A stretch of 64,000 bases of DNA from an uncultured Acidimicrobiales bacterium (GCA_937922785.1 CALAJQ010000023.1:1-64000); one strand, 5' to 3'; positions 9,544-18,507 are shown, numbered from the stretch's first letter. Translations and numbers: made by a program. The notes: generated by a model from the letters alone, not told the origin.

Positions 9544-11139
9544 CTAGCAGATTGCGTCGACCGGTTGCCCGGCAACCCAGTGGCGAACTAGATAGCCGGC
9601 GTCGTTACCGGACACATCAAAGGTCAAGCCAGCGGTCTGACCCAGGTAGCTCGAGTTACCGGCCCCATCTAGGGCTCGGATGAAGTAGTTGTTTGCGTCT
9701 TGGTCGTTCCAAGACAACACTCCCCCATCAAGTGAGCAGGCAAAGTCGGGAACGCCGCCTGGGTCACCCGGGCATTCTGCGTCGAATGGCTGCCCCAAAG
9801 ACCAGTACCGGACCACATAAGTCGCGTGTGTTCCAGAAACCGAGAAAGACAGCCCAGAGGTTGAACCTAGGTATGTGGAGTTACCCGCGGCATCCAGACC
9901 TCGGATGTAATAGGTGCCCACTCCCTGGTCATTCCAAGTGAGCTCGCCTTGATTCAACGAACAAGTGAACCCAGCGCCGACCGAAGTGCGGAACGGCCCG
10001 GTGATTTCATAAGTTGTGCCGGGACGTTGCGAACTGAGGTACATCCGTGTGCCGGAAGGGTCGAAGGCAACACCAGTGATTTCGGATCCGTCTTGTCCGA
10101 TAACCCGCATGAACGCGTTGGCTCCACCTTCGGGCGGGATCATTACCAGTTCCATGTTTCCGCCGTCTTCACACACGAACACATCGCCGGCTGTGGTCGC
10201 GGTGAGATTGTCAGCACCACTCAACACTGGTTGAGAAGAATTTGATCGCTTGTAGACCTGGTCCAGCTCGTTCGTTGCTGGCTGGTAGGTCCAAACGGTG
10301 TTGTCACCAGTAGTAGCGAAGTACAGCACTCCTTCGACGAAGAAGGCGCCCTCGCCCCGGTTGAAGACCTTCATTGTTGGAACCTGCGTGCGGGTCGGGT
10401 TGGCTTCGCCGCCGCCGGGTGTTGGCACTGTGGCCCAACCAAGCGCACCGTTGCTTTCAGTCATCACTTCAAGCACACCAGCCGACAGATCTGGGTAAGC
10501 CGTTGGCACGAACCGATAAAGACCACCGTCGGACCGGTCCTCAGTTAAATAGACGGCCTGACCTACTGGATCCACCACCGCAGCTTCGTGGTTGAACCGT
10601 CCCATCCCAGGATGCACAACCGCTGGACTCTGACCAGTCGGATCACACTCCCAAACTTCGCCGCCACCCTGCTCTTCACAACTCAGCCAAGTTCCCCATG
10701 GAGTGGGGCCGCCGCTGCAGTTACGTGAGGTGCCAGACAGAACGGTTTTGGCCTCGACGATTGTGCCGTCAGCTGCGAAGCGCACCATTGATGCACCGCC
10801 AGCGCCTCCGCCGATTTCAGCGTTGGAGACATAAATCCAGCCGCCGTCTCCGGCTGGGAAACACGCTCCGCCGTCAGGGGCCGCATGCCATACAAAGTTG
10901 GTGTTTTCTACGGTCTGGCCTGTAGTGGCAACGACCCGCGCCGAGAACCCTTTTGGCAGTCGGAGGCCTAACTCGTTCGGTGGTTCGAGCCACCCGTAGA
11001 CTCCACCGGCAGGAGCCGCGCCCACTTTTCCAGCAAGCACGAGGGGCGAAAAGACTGCCGCGCCTCCAAGGGCTGCAAGTTGCTTTAATACTGCGCGCCG
11101 GTTTATCGATGATTCCGCCATACCCAATTCTATCGCCAT
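9544..11139 (-). CDS. Tat-exported DUF839/PhoX-family protein with two C-terminal tandem modules
   Basis: 531 aa. The twin-arginine signal INRRAVLKQLAALGGAAVF (about residues 12-30) indicates folded export. NCSGGPTPWGTWLSCEE (140-156) is the core DUF839/PhoX motif that carries metal ligands in PhoX phosphatases, which use iron and calcium. After the propeller, about 390-531, two roughly 65-residue repeats occur (CSLNQGELTWNDQGVGTYY and CSLDGGVLSWNDQDANNYF), each ending in YVVRYW/YLVRHW. These modules are extra to typical PhoX. An internal start at 11121 (MAESSINRR) is possible. Activity as a phosphatase is inferred from family only. Confidence 0.85.
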   Translation of the reverse strand: MAIELGMAESSINRRAVLKQLAALGGAAVFSPLVLAGKVGAAPAGGVYGWLEPPNELGLRLPKGFSARVVATTGQTVENTNFVWHAAPDGGACFPAGDGGWIYVSNAEIGGGAGGASMVRFAADGTIVEAKTVLSGTSRNCSGGPTPWGTWLSCEEQGGGEVWECDPTGQSPAVVHPGMGRFNHEAAVVDPVGQAVYLTEDRSDGGLYRFVPTAYPDLSAGVLEVMTESNGALGWATVPTPGGGEANPTRTQVPTMKVFNRGEGAFFVEGVLYFATTGDNTVWTYQPATNELDQVYKRSNSSQPVLSGADNLTATTAGDVFVCEDGGNMELVMIPPEGGANAFMRVIGQDGSEITGVAFDPSGTRMYLSSQRPGTTYEITGPFRTSVGAGFTCSLNQGELTWNDQGVGTYYIRGLDAAGNSTYLGSTSGLSFSVSGTHATYVVRYWSLGQPFDAECPGDPGGVPDFACSLDGGVLSWNDQDANNYFIRALDGAGNSSYLGQTAGLTFDVSGNDAGYLVRHWVAGQPVDAIC

Positions 11140-11503
11140 GTCTCCGGCAGGTCCCAGGGTCCGCAGACCTAGCGCAGTGGAGAAACTGCCCAGAGCCTCC
11201 GCAGTTACCTTCCAGTAGTACCAATTGTGATTTCGGACTAGTTCTTGACTAGCCGAAACACTGGAATAACTCAGCCCGCCGCGGTGGCAGTCTTTTCGTA
11301 CTCAACGAAGTTGTCCATTACAGCGGCCTGAGCTCGCCTGGTCCGTCGACCAAAAGGACCCGAGCACGAAAGGTTCTATCAACCGCCTGGTCGCTACCTT
11401 CGCCGGAGCAATCAGCCCGCTGGTCATAGCCCTCATCCTCGGACTGAGGAACATCTGAAGCAGCTTGGGATCTCGCCACACGCTAGTGAATCCTACGGGG
11501 CAA
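11140..11503. other. Intergenic stretch between the two PhoX-family genes
   Basis: There is no convincing coding sequence in 364 bp; the small frames here lack family features. The only structure seen is the hairpin listed at 11231-11258. Confidence 0.6.
11231..11258 (-). terminator. Hairpin downstream of the second PhoX-family gene
   Basis: TTTCGG-a-CTAGT (11231-11242) pairs with ACTAGCCGAAA (11248-11258) with one bulged base and a 5-nt loop. It lies about 250 bp after the stop of the 11504-12769 gene and about 90 bp before the start of the next minus-strand gene. There is no T-run, so it could be a weak terminator or a regulatory inverted repeat. Confidence 0.35.
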
Positions 11504-12769
11504 TCAGAGTCCAGTAATCGCAACGGTGATTCCAGGGTCTTGGATATTGGCAAACAAGACCTGGCCATCAGGTGAGAAACACAGCCCCGCTATCTCATGT
11601 CCGTCGTACGCGCTGCGAGCAAGCGGCTCGATTATGCCATCAGCGCTAATCCGCTGAATGAGACATTCACCGTCATGATCTTCGGCGAAGTAGACACTTC
11701 CGTCGGGCGCAATTGTGATGTTGTCGGGATTCACCATATCGAGGCTCTCTGTGGCCTCGGCCAACACCGTCATGATGCCCGTTTCAGGACCGTCGCGAAG
11801 CTCAAAGATTTGGCCATTGCCGGCTACCCCTCCCTCGGTTGCGGCGAACACCAACCGATCTTCGTCGAACCAACAGCCCTCCCCACGCACAAAGATCGCC
11901 GCTCCGAGTTCCTGGCATTGAGGCGCAACGTCCATGCCGGCCAAAGGATCCGGCACGTCTATCCATTTCACCTGAACGCTGTCGCCAAGTCTCATTGTTG
12001 TGGTCGCAAAGACTCCCTGACCTGAAACTGCGAGGGCCTGGAGTCGCCCGTCAAATGGTCGATCCGCGCGGACCGGAAGGAAGCGGTACAAGCAGCTGCG
12101 GTCGTGATCCTCAGTTAGATAGCAGATGCCAGTTGCCCCATCGAAGCCGGCGGCTTCATGCAAGAACCGCCCGTACTGTTCTATACGCCGAGCAGGTTGT
12201 ATGCCAGTCGCCTCTGCGTCGCAGAGATAAACAAATCCGTGGCCGCCGTCATCGTCCAGGGTCTCCTCACATGACAGCCAGCCCATCGGGGTTAGCCCAC
12301 CGGCACAGTTCTTTCGCGTTCCCGACAGCACAAGATTGCTTTCAACCACGGTCAGCGTGGCCGGGTCCACCACCAACCTGGTGACTGCTCCAAGTGAGTC
12401 GGTTGAATAGGCTTCAGGAGGAACCGACGCCAGGTCATAAGCGCCGATTCCGTCGTCGTCGCCAATGTGCTTCTGATCGATTTCGTGATTGCGCATTAGG
12501 ATCCAGCGCCCATCTTTGCCTACGAAGCAACCCATGCCATCAGGGCGGGACGGGCTGACGAATCCGTCGCTCAGTAAGCTCTCGGCGGTGTCGAGGACCG
12601 TGGCACTGAGCCCGGCAGCCAACCCAAATGGGCTGCCCGGTTCAGGCACCAGCGCTGCCGCTTGGTCACGAGGCGCTCTGCCGCAGCCGAGCAAACTTAC
12701 AAAGGGAGCGGCGGCGAGGCCATAGGCGACATGGCGAAGAACTGTTCGTCGATCAATCGGTCTTGTCAC
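11504..12769 (-). CDS. Tat lipoprotein of the DUF839/PhoX family
   Basis: 421 aa. DRRTVLRHVAYGL (residues 6-18) is a twin-arginine signal and SLLGC with Cys29 is a lipobox, so this paralogue is predicted to be lipid-anchored outside the membrane. NCAGGLTPMGWLSCEE (154-169) is the DUF839/PhoX motif. Compared with its neighbour it lacks the C-terminal tandem modules and has a methionine in place of the W-G-T of the motif. Adjacent paralogues suggest an old tandem duplication followed by divergence of localisation. Confidence 0.85.
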   Translation of the reverse strand: MTRPIDRRTVLRHVAYGLAAAPFVSLLGCGRAPRDQAAALVPEPGSPFGLAAGLSATVLDTAESLLSDGFVSPSRPDGMGCFVGKDGRWILMRNHEIDQKHIGDDDGIGAYDLASVPPEAYSTDSLGAVTRLVVDPATLTVVESNLVLSGTRKNCAGGLTPMGWLSCEETLDDDGGHGFVYLCDAEATGIQPARRIEQYGRFLHEAAGFDGATGICYLTEDHDRSCLYRFLPVRADRPFDGRLQALAVSGQGVFATTTMRLGDSVQVKWIDVPDPLAGMDVAPQCQELGAAIFVRGEGCWFDEDRLVFAATEGGVAGNGQIFELRDGPETGIMTVLAEATESLDMVNPDNITIAPDGSVYFAEDHDGECLIQRISADGIIEPLARSAYDGHEIAGLCFSPDGQVLFANIQDPGITVAITGL

Positions 12770-12955
12770 GAATGCAATTGTTCCAAACTAGGACGCGGCG
12801 TAAGGGCGGGCTCCATTGTGCACGCTAATTATGAGGCAGGCAGCAATGATATTTCACCCGTGCTGGCCAGGGCGTCGTACCTATAGATTCGCCTTGGCGA
12901 AATGCACTAGTGTGAAAAGTGAGTGCATGTCGGAGCACAGACAGAAAGCTATGAA

Positions 12956-15211
12956 ATGATCGCGCGGACCACATTAGCGAGGACCCTTCTTGCCGTCGCA
13001 TTGACGGTAGGAATCGTCTCTTCAATTGACCAACCTGTTGACGCTGACTTTGAGGCCTCAGGCCAATGGTCAGACATCGTCACTTGGCCGTTGATTCCTT
13101 TACATATGGCGTTAACCCCCGATGGCAACGTGCAAAGTTTCGGTACTGACGGTGCTGGTGTTCAAGGTGGCAGCACTATTTTCGACGTTTGGGTTCCGTC
13201 TTTGGGCACAGGGGCGGCTTCGCACTCTGTGATGCCTAATAACATCCAGGACTCTGATCTCTTGTGTGCGATTCAAGTAATTGATCCTCTAAGGGATGTG
13301 ATCTTGACCGCAGGCGGCGACGTTCCGGGGGCCTACCCTCAGATTGGTTCGGCCAAGGTCACCAGCTACTCCACTGAAACCGGATACGAAGAATTGGAGT
13401 CGATGGAGTTCGCCCGCTGGTACGCCTCCGGGACCACACTTCCTGACGGTCGAATTCTGGTTGAAGCAGGGTCGATTGACGGTGTTGGCAACTTTGAACC
13501 CGGCGAGACAGGCACGGGAGTATTTGTGCCTGAGGTCTACACCTCTGGAGTTGGCTGGACCACTCTTACTGGCATCAACTCCGAGTACGCATACGGCACA
13601 GAGCAAAACCGCTGGTGGTACCCGCGCTCATGGGTTGCCCCAGACGGACGGGTTTTCGGCGTTTCCGGATCGGCGATGTACTACCTCGACCCAAGTGGAA
13701 CGGGCACGCTAACGCCCGCCGGCACATTTCCGGGAGACAACATCGGAGCCACCTCCACCGCTGTCATGTATCGGCCAGGCAAGATTCTCCAGACTGGCGG
13801 AGGGGCCTTTGACAGTGGAACGATCGATCAAGACGGATCAAAGTCGGCCACGCTGATCGACATCAACTCTGGTGCTCCAGTTATAAGCCACGCATCGCCA
13901 CTAACCCACGGTCGCCACTGGTCTACAGCCACTGTCTTGCCCGATGGCGACGTTCTTGTCACTGGCGGCTCGAAGGTAAACAACACTCTTAACGGCGTGG
14001 CCAAGCAACCTGAAATTTGGGATCCTGAAACTGATACTTGGACGGTGCTGGCAGCCGAGCAGAATGCTCGCTTGTATCACTCAGCAGCCATCCTTCTACC
14101 GGACGCCACAGTGCTGGTAGCTGGCGGCGGCGCACCTGGCCCCGAAACAAACTTGAATGGGCAAATCCTGTCCCCTCCGTATCTGTTTGACGGCGACCAG
14201 CTGGCTGCCCGTCCAGAGATTTCATCAGCTCCAGATCAAGTCCGCTACAACCAACAATTTGATATTCAAGTAAGCGCCGATGTCGAGAAGGTAACTTTCA
14301 TCCGGGCGGGTGCGGTCACTCACTCGTTCAACTCAGGCCAACGGTTCATGGAACTTGAGGTAACTGGCGAAGGGTCAACCCGGACAGTAACGGCACCAGC
14401 AAACGGCAACGTTGCACCTCCGGGGACCTACCTAATGTTTGCTATCGACGGAGACGGAACACCGTCAGTTGCCGCCCTGGTCGATATCGATCCAGGTGAG
14501 CCAGACCCTGATACACCAACCCCAACCGACGACCGCAGTGATGCAGTATTTGTAGCCGACGCATTCCAAGATGTGCTCGGCCGATCCGCAACTCCTAGCG
14601 AAGCCGCCGAGGCAATGAACACCCTTGCCACCGACGGACGAAGCCAAGTGCTGGCTGACCTTTTGTTGGACCCGTCAGCTGAGGGCCAGTCCCGAGCGGC
14701 AATTGCTCGGCTCTATAGGGCATTCTTCCTTCGGGAGCCTGACCTAGGTGGCTTCGACTATTGGTATCAGCAGTCAGTGCTTTTGGGTTATGACCCAAAC
14801 CCGATCTCCTATTCGTTCTCCATTCAACCTGAGTTCGCCAACCGCTATGGCGACGTCTCCAATTCCCAGTTCATAGATCTCGTCTACCTGAATTTGTTTG
14901 ACAGGACCCCTGACCCCGATGGAAAGGCGTATTGGCTGGACTTACTGGATCGGAATGAACTGAACCGTGGTCAAGTGATGATCTGGTTCTCCGAAGGTAA
15001 GGAGAACAAGCACAATGTCGACGGTCGTGTATTAACTGTCAACACCTACAGGGCGCTTCTTGGTCGAATGCCTTCCGACACCGAGGTAGCGGCTTGGCAG
15101 CATAAACTCAATCCACGCACTGGCACTCCAGCAGGGAATCCTGAGCGGGTTGTTGAGTTGATTGATGCCATAACGGCGACCCCGGAATACACACAGCGGT
15201 ACGCCAGCTAG
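12956..15211 (+). CDS. Galactose-oxidase/GlxA-like copper radical oxidase fused to DUF4214
   Basis: 751 aa from the ATG at 12956 (an in-frame ATG at 12923 would add 11 residues). Residues 1 to about 31 are a Sec signal. A kelch propeller plus a DUF1929-type C-terminal domain fills about 35-512. Family knowledge predicts a Cys-Tyr cofactor with two His and an axial Tyr, and all are visible: Cys104 (SDLLCAIQV), Tyr156 (FARWYASGTTLPDGR), Tyr374-His375 (ARLYHSAAILLPD) and His456 (GAVTHSFNSGQR). Residues 530-751 hold four DUF4214 units (LYRAFFLREPDLGGFDYW, VYLNLFDRTPDPDGKAYW flanked by degenerate ones). It probably oxidises a primary alcohol or aldehyde on an extracellular glycan, producing H2O2. 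The gene ends 4 nt inside the convergent gene. Confidence 0.88.
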   Translation: MIARTTLARTLLAVALTVGIVSSIDQPVDADFEASGQWSDIVTWPLIPLHMALTPDGNVQSFGTDGAGVQGGSTIFDVWVPSLGTGAASHSVMPNNIQDSDLLCAIQVIDPLRDVILTAGGDVPGAYPQIGSAKVTSYSTETGYEELESMEFARWYASGTTLPDGRILVEAGSIDGVGNFEPGETGTGVFVPEVYTSGVGWTTLTGINSEYAYGTEQNRWWYPRSWVAPDGRVFGVSGSAMYYLDPSGTGTLTPAGTFPGDNIGATSTAVMYRPGKILQTGGGAFDSGTIDQDGSKSATLIDINSGAPVISHASPLTHGRHWSTATVLPDGDVLVTGGSKVNNTLNGVAKQPEIWDPETDTWTVLAAEQNARLYHSAAILLPDATVLVAGGGAPGPETNLNGQILSPPYLFDGDQLAARPEISSAPDQVRYNQQFDIQVSADVEKVTFIRAGAVTHSFNSGQRFMELEVTGEGSTRTVTAPANGNVAPPGTYLMFAIDGDGTPSVAALVDIDPGEPDPDTPTPTDDRSDAVFVADAFQDVLGRSATPSEAAEAMNTLATDGRSQVLADLLLDPSAEGQSRAAIARLYRAFFLREPDLGGFDYWYQQSVLLGYDPNPISYSFSIQPEFANRYGDVSNSQFIDLVYLNLFDRTPDPDGKAYWLDLLDRNELNRGQVMIWFSEGKENKHNVDGRVLTVNTYRALLGRMPSDTEVAAWQHKLNPRTGTPAGNPERVVELIDAITATPEYTQRYAS

Positions 15212-16224
15212 GCGTGTGACGTTTCCGGGCCGGTAACACTCCATCGGTGACCAGACGGGTCAACGAACCATCCGATTCTAAACCCGTGTTGGTTTGCTGG
15301 CGCACGCTCGGCAGCGGCGCCTGCTGCAAGCGCGTGTTCATAGACGGCGTCACAATCATCAACGTGAATTACTAGCGCCATCGAAGTCGGTCCGCCATGG
15401 CCTGCAGGATGCACAAGGTTCATCTCCGGGAAGTCATCGGCCAGGTACAAGGTCTGACCTCGCACCGACAGTTCGGCGTGGCCAATGCGGCCGTCGTCCA
15501 TTTCGAACACTTCGCCTTGAGGTTCGGCCCCAAACACCTCCTGGTAGAACAGTAACGCCGACTTTGCATCGGCCACTGTTAGATATGGGATCAGTACGGG
15601 TTGTGATGATTCTGCTTCTGATGACACTGAGTCTGATGACACGGTTTCTCCTAAATGGTTGGTTGGTGCTGGTCTCGGTTGGGTTAGTGGCCAACCCTCA
15701 TCTGAAGGGCCGTTGACACGCAGATTGTCGAGCCTTTGTAGGGCGTCTTCGAGAGTCGGGATCGTGCCAGCTGGAACCCACCACGCCACTGTCATTGCCT
15801 CGTCATGGTGCTGAAACCATTCGCTCCGACGACGCAGATATGAGACGTGGTCGGTCTTATACATATAGTCCCGCAATGCCTCATAGCTAGTCCACACTGA
15901 CAAGTTCGATGCCAAGAGCGGATCGTCGGCACCTGGCACAGGTACGTTGCTAGACGGCCCGCCATCGTCTGTGGTCAGTCGCCAAACGAATCCTGGTGCC
16001 TCATCTGCGATTGCGTTGATTCGGTCTAGCGAATTTGCGAACTCGGTCATTGGCGCAGATTCCAACGGCGCTTTGAACGTTCCCAAATTGAGTTCAGCCA
16101 AGTGGAAGACACGCTTGGGTGTTCTGGCCTCAATCGCTTCAATCCTGGTGCGCAGCCGGTCTACAAATTCTCGCCGTGGCTGATCTACCGATGGTGCGGC
16201 GAGGTTGTTTAGTGGATCAGTCAT
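15208..16224 (-). CDS. DUF3291-VOC fusion protein
   Basis: 338 aa from the ATG at 16224, whose ATGACTGA overlaps the sigma-factor stop by 8 nt. The N-terminal half (about 35-190) is DUF3291-like: HLAELNLGTFKAPLESAPM, PGFVWRL, LSVWTSYEALRDYMYKTDH and WWVPAGTIPTLEDALQRL. A Ser/Glu linker leads to a VOC domain (about 210-338) with PYLTVADAKSALLFYQEVFG and WFVDPSGHRWSV, as in PhnB-like proteins. The overlap implies translational coupling with the ECF sigma factor, so the protein may be its regulator or main effector. No enzyme activity can be assigned. Confidence 0.8.
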   Translation of the reverse strand: MTDPLNNLAAPSVDQPRREFVDRLRTRIEAIEARTPKRVFHLAELNLGTFKAPLESAPMTEFANSLDRINAIADEAPGFVWRLTTDDGGPSSNVPVPGADDPLLASNLSVWTSYEALRDYMYKTDHVSYLRRRSEWFQHHDEAMTVAWWVPAGTIPTLEDALQRLDNLRVNGPSDEGWPLTQPRPAPTNHLGETVSSDSVSSEAESSQPVLIPYLTVADAKSALLFYQEVFGAEPQGEVFEMDDGRIGHAELSVRGQTLYLADDFPEMNLVHPAGHGGPTSMALVIHVDDCDAVYEHALAAGAAAERAPANQHGFRIGWFVDPSGHRWSVTGPETSHA

Positions 16225-16747
16225 CCCGCTCTCCCGTCTCTTCGTAACTTTTTCTAAAGGCCGCACGGGCCCTTGCAAGCAAACTCTCGGTGCTACGGAT
16301 TCCCCGGCCGAGCTGTTCGGCACATTCGGCAACTCCCAAGTCATCCAGATACCGCAGAACTAGAACACTTCGATAATGAGGTTTCAGACCCTGAAGAACT
16401 TGATGCGCACGAGCCTGATCAAGCACAACCTCCCATGGGTCAACCGGCTGAATCCGATCTGCCGCTTCGATTAGAGCCAGGGAACGCTCCTTCATGGCTT
16501 CCCGGCGCCAGTGATCGGTGAGCTTGTTCCGGGCAACAGTAACTAGCCACCCCACTGACAGCTCTTGTGGTTCTGGTTTCGCCAACACCAAGGCGGCTTG
16601 AACAAACGTTGCCGAAGTCAGCTCTTCGGCCAGCTGGGTAGAGCCACACCTAGAACGTAAGTACTGGTAGACCTCGGGAACCGCCAAGCCATACAGATCT
16701 GAAAGACGGCCATTGGCGCCCGAAGACTCAAGGTTGTTTGCCTGCAT
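16217..16747 (-). CDS. ECF-type RNA polymerase sigma factor
   Basis: 176 aa from the ATG at 16747 (a Met at 16777 would add 10 residues). Region 2 is recognisable as LYGLAVPEVYQYLRSRCG...AEELTSATFVQAAL, and region 4 as LQGLKPHYRSVLVLRYLDD, AECAEQLGRGIRSTESLLAR and ARAAF. Length fits a minimal sigma2-sigma4 protein. There is no adjacent zinc-binding anti-sigma gene. Instead its stop overlaps the DUF3291-VOC gene, so regulation by that partner or by promoter activity is possible. It is divergent from the TspO gene with 84 bp between starts. Confidence 0.85.
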   Translation of the reverse strand: MQANNLESSGANGRLSDLYGLAVPEVYQYLRSRCGSTQLAEELTSATFVQAALVLAKPEPQELSVGWLVTVARNKLTDHWRREAMKERSLALIEAADRIQPVDPWEVVLDQARAHQVLQGLKPHYRSVLVLRYLDDLGVAECAEQLGRGIRSTESLLARARAAFRKSYEETGERDD

Positions 16748-16831
16748 ACATAGTTTCCAACGAACGAGACAGGGCATCTCCGTCGATTTGATTGTAAATG
16801 GTTCCTAAGACGGTGCCAGACTCTAGGGGCC

Positions 16832-17218
16832 GTGTCATTCTTCGAATCCTTAACAAAGCCGTCTTGGATCCCACCTGATTGGGTCTTCCCGGCTGCATGG
16901 TTCTCGCTCTGGACACTTCAAGCGATCGCGCTAGTTGTCCTGCTGAGTTCGGACCGAAACGGCAGGAACCTCGCCCTTGGTCTACTTGGGGCTCAATTTG
17001 TCACCGCCGTGCTCTGGCAAGCGGTCATATTCGGACCTGGGCGGTTGACCCTTGCGGCCTGGTGGCTTGTACTTGTTCTGGTGCTAGTGGTCGCGGCAAC
17101 TGTGGCAGCGTGGCAGGTGTCCAAACTTGCCGGAGCACTAATTGCCCCGACGATCGTCTGGGTGTCAGTTGCCACAGTGCTTGGGTTCGCTTTGCTCAAG
17201 CTAAACCCCAACGCCTAG
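16832..17218 (+). CDS. TspO/MBR family membrane protein, lacking the usual first helix
   Basis: 128 aa from a GTG start. LTKPSWIPPDWVFPAAWFSL is the conserved TspO loop and second-helix entrance. Four hydrophobic helices follow. Typical TspO proteins are 150-160 aa with a first helix before this motif. Here the in-frame upstream sequence (open back to 16754) is not hydrophobic, so the first helix appears absent. TspO binds tetrapyrroles and is linked to oxidative or light stress. It is divergent from the ECF sigma factor. Confidence 0.75.
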   Translation: MSFFESLTKPSWIPPDWVFPAAWFSLWTLQAIALVVLLSSDRNGRNLALGLLGAQFVTAVLWQAVIFGPGRLTLAAWWLVLVLVLVVAATVAAWQVSKLAGALIAPTIVWVSVATVLGFALLKLNPNA

Positions 17219-17220
17219 CT

Positions 17221-17255
17221 GTACCGTTCCACTTACGTCTTCTCGACGGCCCACC
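17221..17255 (+). repeat. Direct repeat copy A (35 bp)
   Basis: This 35-bp stretch matches 18473-18507 at 32 of 35 positions; all three differences are transitions. It starts directly after the TspO stop codon. In copy B the sequence contains the ATG of the lipase gene (CTTATGTCTTCT); here that triplet is ACG. Confidence 0.8.
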
Positions 17256-17322
17256 GCCGAAGCAGAGATCGCTGAAGTGCGTTCTCGCTACCATCCGCGA
17301 TTCGTTCCAACAGAGTTCGCGC

Positions 17323-18372
17323 TTAGACGACGAGCAAAAAGACCGGAATAATCAGAAATGCGCCAACTGCAAGCGAGATCATCTCCCACGACGTCGCCCG
17401 GTCCCGGTCGCTGGCCGCCTGATCGAGATTCCCAGCTTCGAGGGCTACGCGAGATCGAGCAGCAAGTAGACATGCAACAATGCCAGCCGGGGCAAAGAAG
17501 AGAGTGGTGATCACAATCGCGAGAGTGATTGAAGGTCGCCCCGATGGCATTGTCGGTGAAGTCGTTTCTATCTGAGTCGCGACCAGAAGCGCAAACAACA
17601 CGATGTAAATCGTCCAGTCCGAAGCCAACAGAACTGCGTCACCGGCTACCCGGAAGTTCCCAGATGCCATTAGAAGGCATAGCCCAAGGCCCGACATCGA
17701 AGCGCAAACGACAATCAACTTTCGCATTACAAGGTTCGCTATTGGATACTGATGCCGAAAGATTATGGCCAGCCCTGACCCGGCGATAAGAGGTGCTTGG
17801 GAGGTTCCCCTCACTAGCACCAATCCAAACCTCTCCCAGGACCCAAGACCCCGACCAAGAGCGTCGCTGTACGCGAAAGCCACCGCCATGCCGAGCCCTG
17901 CTAGCGGGATCATCGGCGAACGGCCAACGCTTTCGCTCCGGAGAGCAAACAGAGCGAATAGAGCGGTGACCGCTGCGCGCCCTAGACCGCCCAGGAAGGC
18001 TGATCTCACCTGTTCGATGTAGTCGGCGCCGATCGGTATTCGCTGAGCCAATTCAAGACTCGCCATCAGGCTTGTCACCAGGACGAACAAGGCGGCCCAA
18101 CGAAGGTTGCGGCGCAGGATTGTGCCCGGTGTGTGTGTCCCGATGACGATTGCGACCGCCACCAAGATGGCATATCCGGGCCATCCTCGATTCGCGTTGC
18201 CACCTGACAATATCGATTGCTCGAACGAACCGTCGCCCACGACGACCGTGGCGATGATGCTAATTAGGTAGTGACCGACCAACCCAACGAGCAACAGCAT
18301 TGACGCCTGCTCGTATCTGTAGTGATCGCTTGACTCGACCAAGGGGGTATCCGGCTGCCCAAGAAATGACAT
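17323..18372 (-). CDS. Polytopic membrane protein of unknown family
   Basis: 349 aa from the ATG at 18372 (a GTG at 18399 would add 9 residues). About eight hydrophobic segments are visible, beginning with QASMLLLVGLVGHYLISII. Near the C-terminus, ARSRVALEAGNLDQAASDRD followed by a last helix resembles the small-helix motif of CD225/dispanin-like proteins, but I do not recognise the rest. The gene is inserted in opposite orientation between TspO and the lipase and is flanked by the 35-bp direct repeats, which suggests it arrived by a rearrangement. Confidence 0.65.
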   Translation of the reverse strand: MSFLGQPDTPLVESSDHYRYEQASMLLLVGLVGHYLISIIATVVVGDGSFEQSILSGGNANRGWPGYAILVAVAIVIGTHTPGTILRRNLRWAALFVLVTSLMASLELAQRIPIGADYIEQVRSAFLGGLGRAAVTALFALFALRSESVGRSPMIPLAGLGMAVAFAYSDALGRGLGSWERFGLVLVRGTSQAPLIAGSGLAIIFRHQYPIANLVMRKLIVVCASMSGLGLCLLMASGNFRVAGDAVLLASDWTIYIVLFALLVATQIETTSPTMPSGRPSITLAIVITTLFFAPAGIVACLLAARSRVALEAGNLDQAASDRDRATSWEMISLAVGAFLIIPVFLLVV

Positions 18373-18472
18373 GCTTGTATTGTCGGCGGTTGGGCCCACA
18401 TGCTGAGGATGCCGATTCTGGCGAGTGGTCGCCAGCGGGAGACCCCGGCTAGCTGTGGCCTCGCCGGTGGCG

Positions 18473-18507
18473 GTACCGTTCCGCTTATGTCTTCTCGACG
18501 GCCCGCC
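18473..18507 (+). repeat. Direct repeat copy B (35 bp), overlapping the lipase start
   Basis: This is the partner of 17221-17255. It spans the lipase start codon at 18487 and the first six codons. The 1.2-kb interval between copies contains only the minus-strand membrane-protein gene. Confidence 0.8.

Noticed and set aside
11302-11568. 88-codon minus-strand frame between the PhoX genes
   Set aside because: It overlaps the end of a certain gene in another frame and has no recognisable motif or ribosome-binding site.
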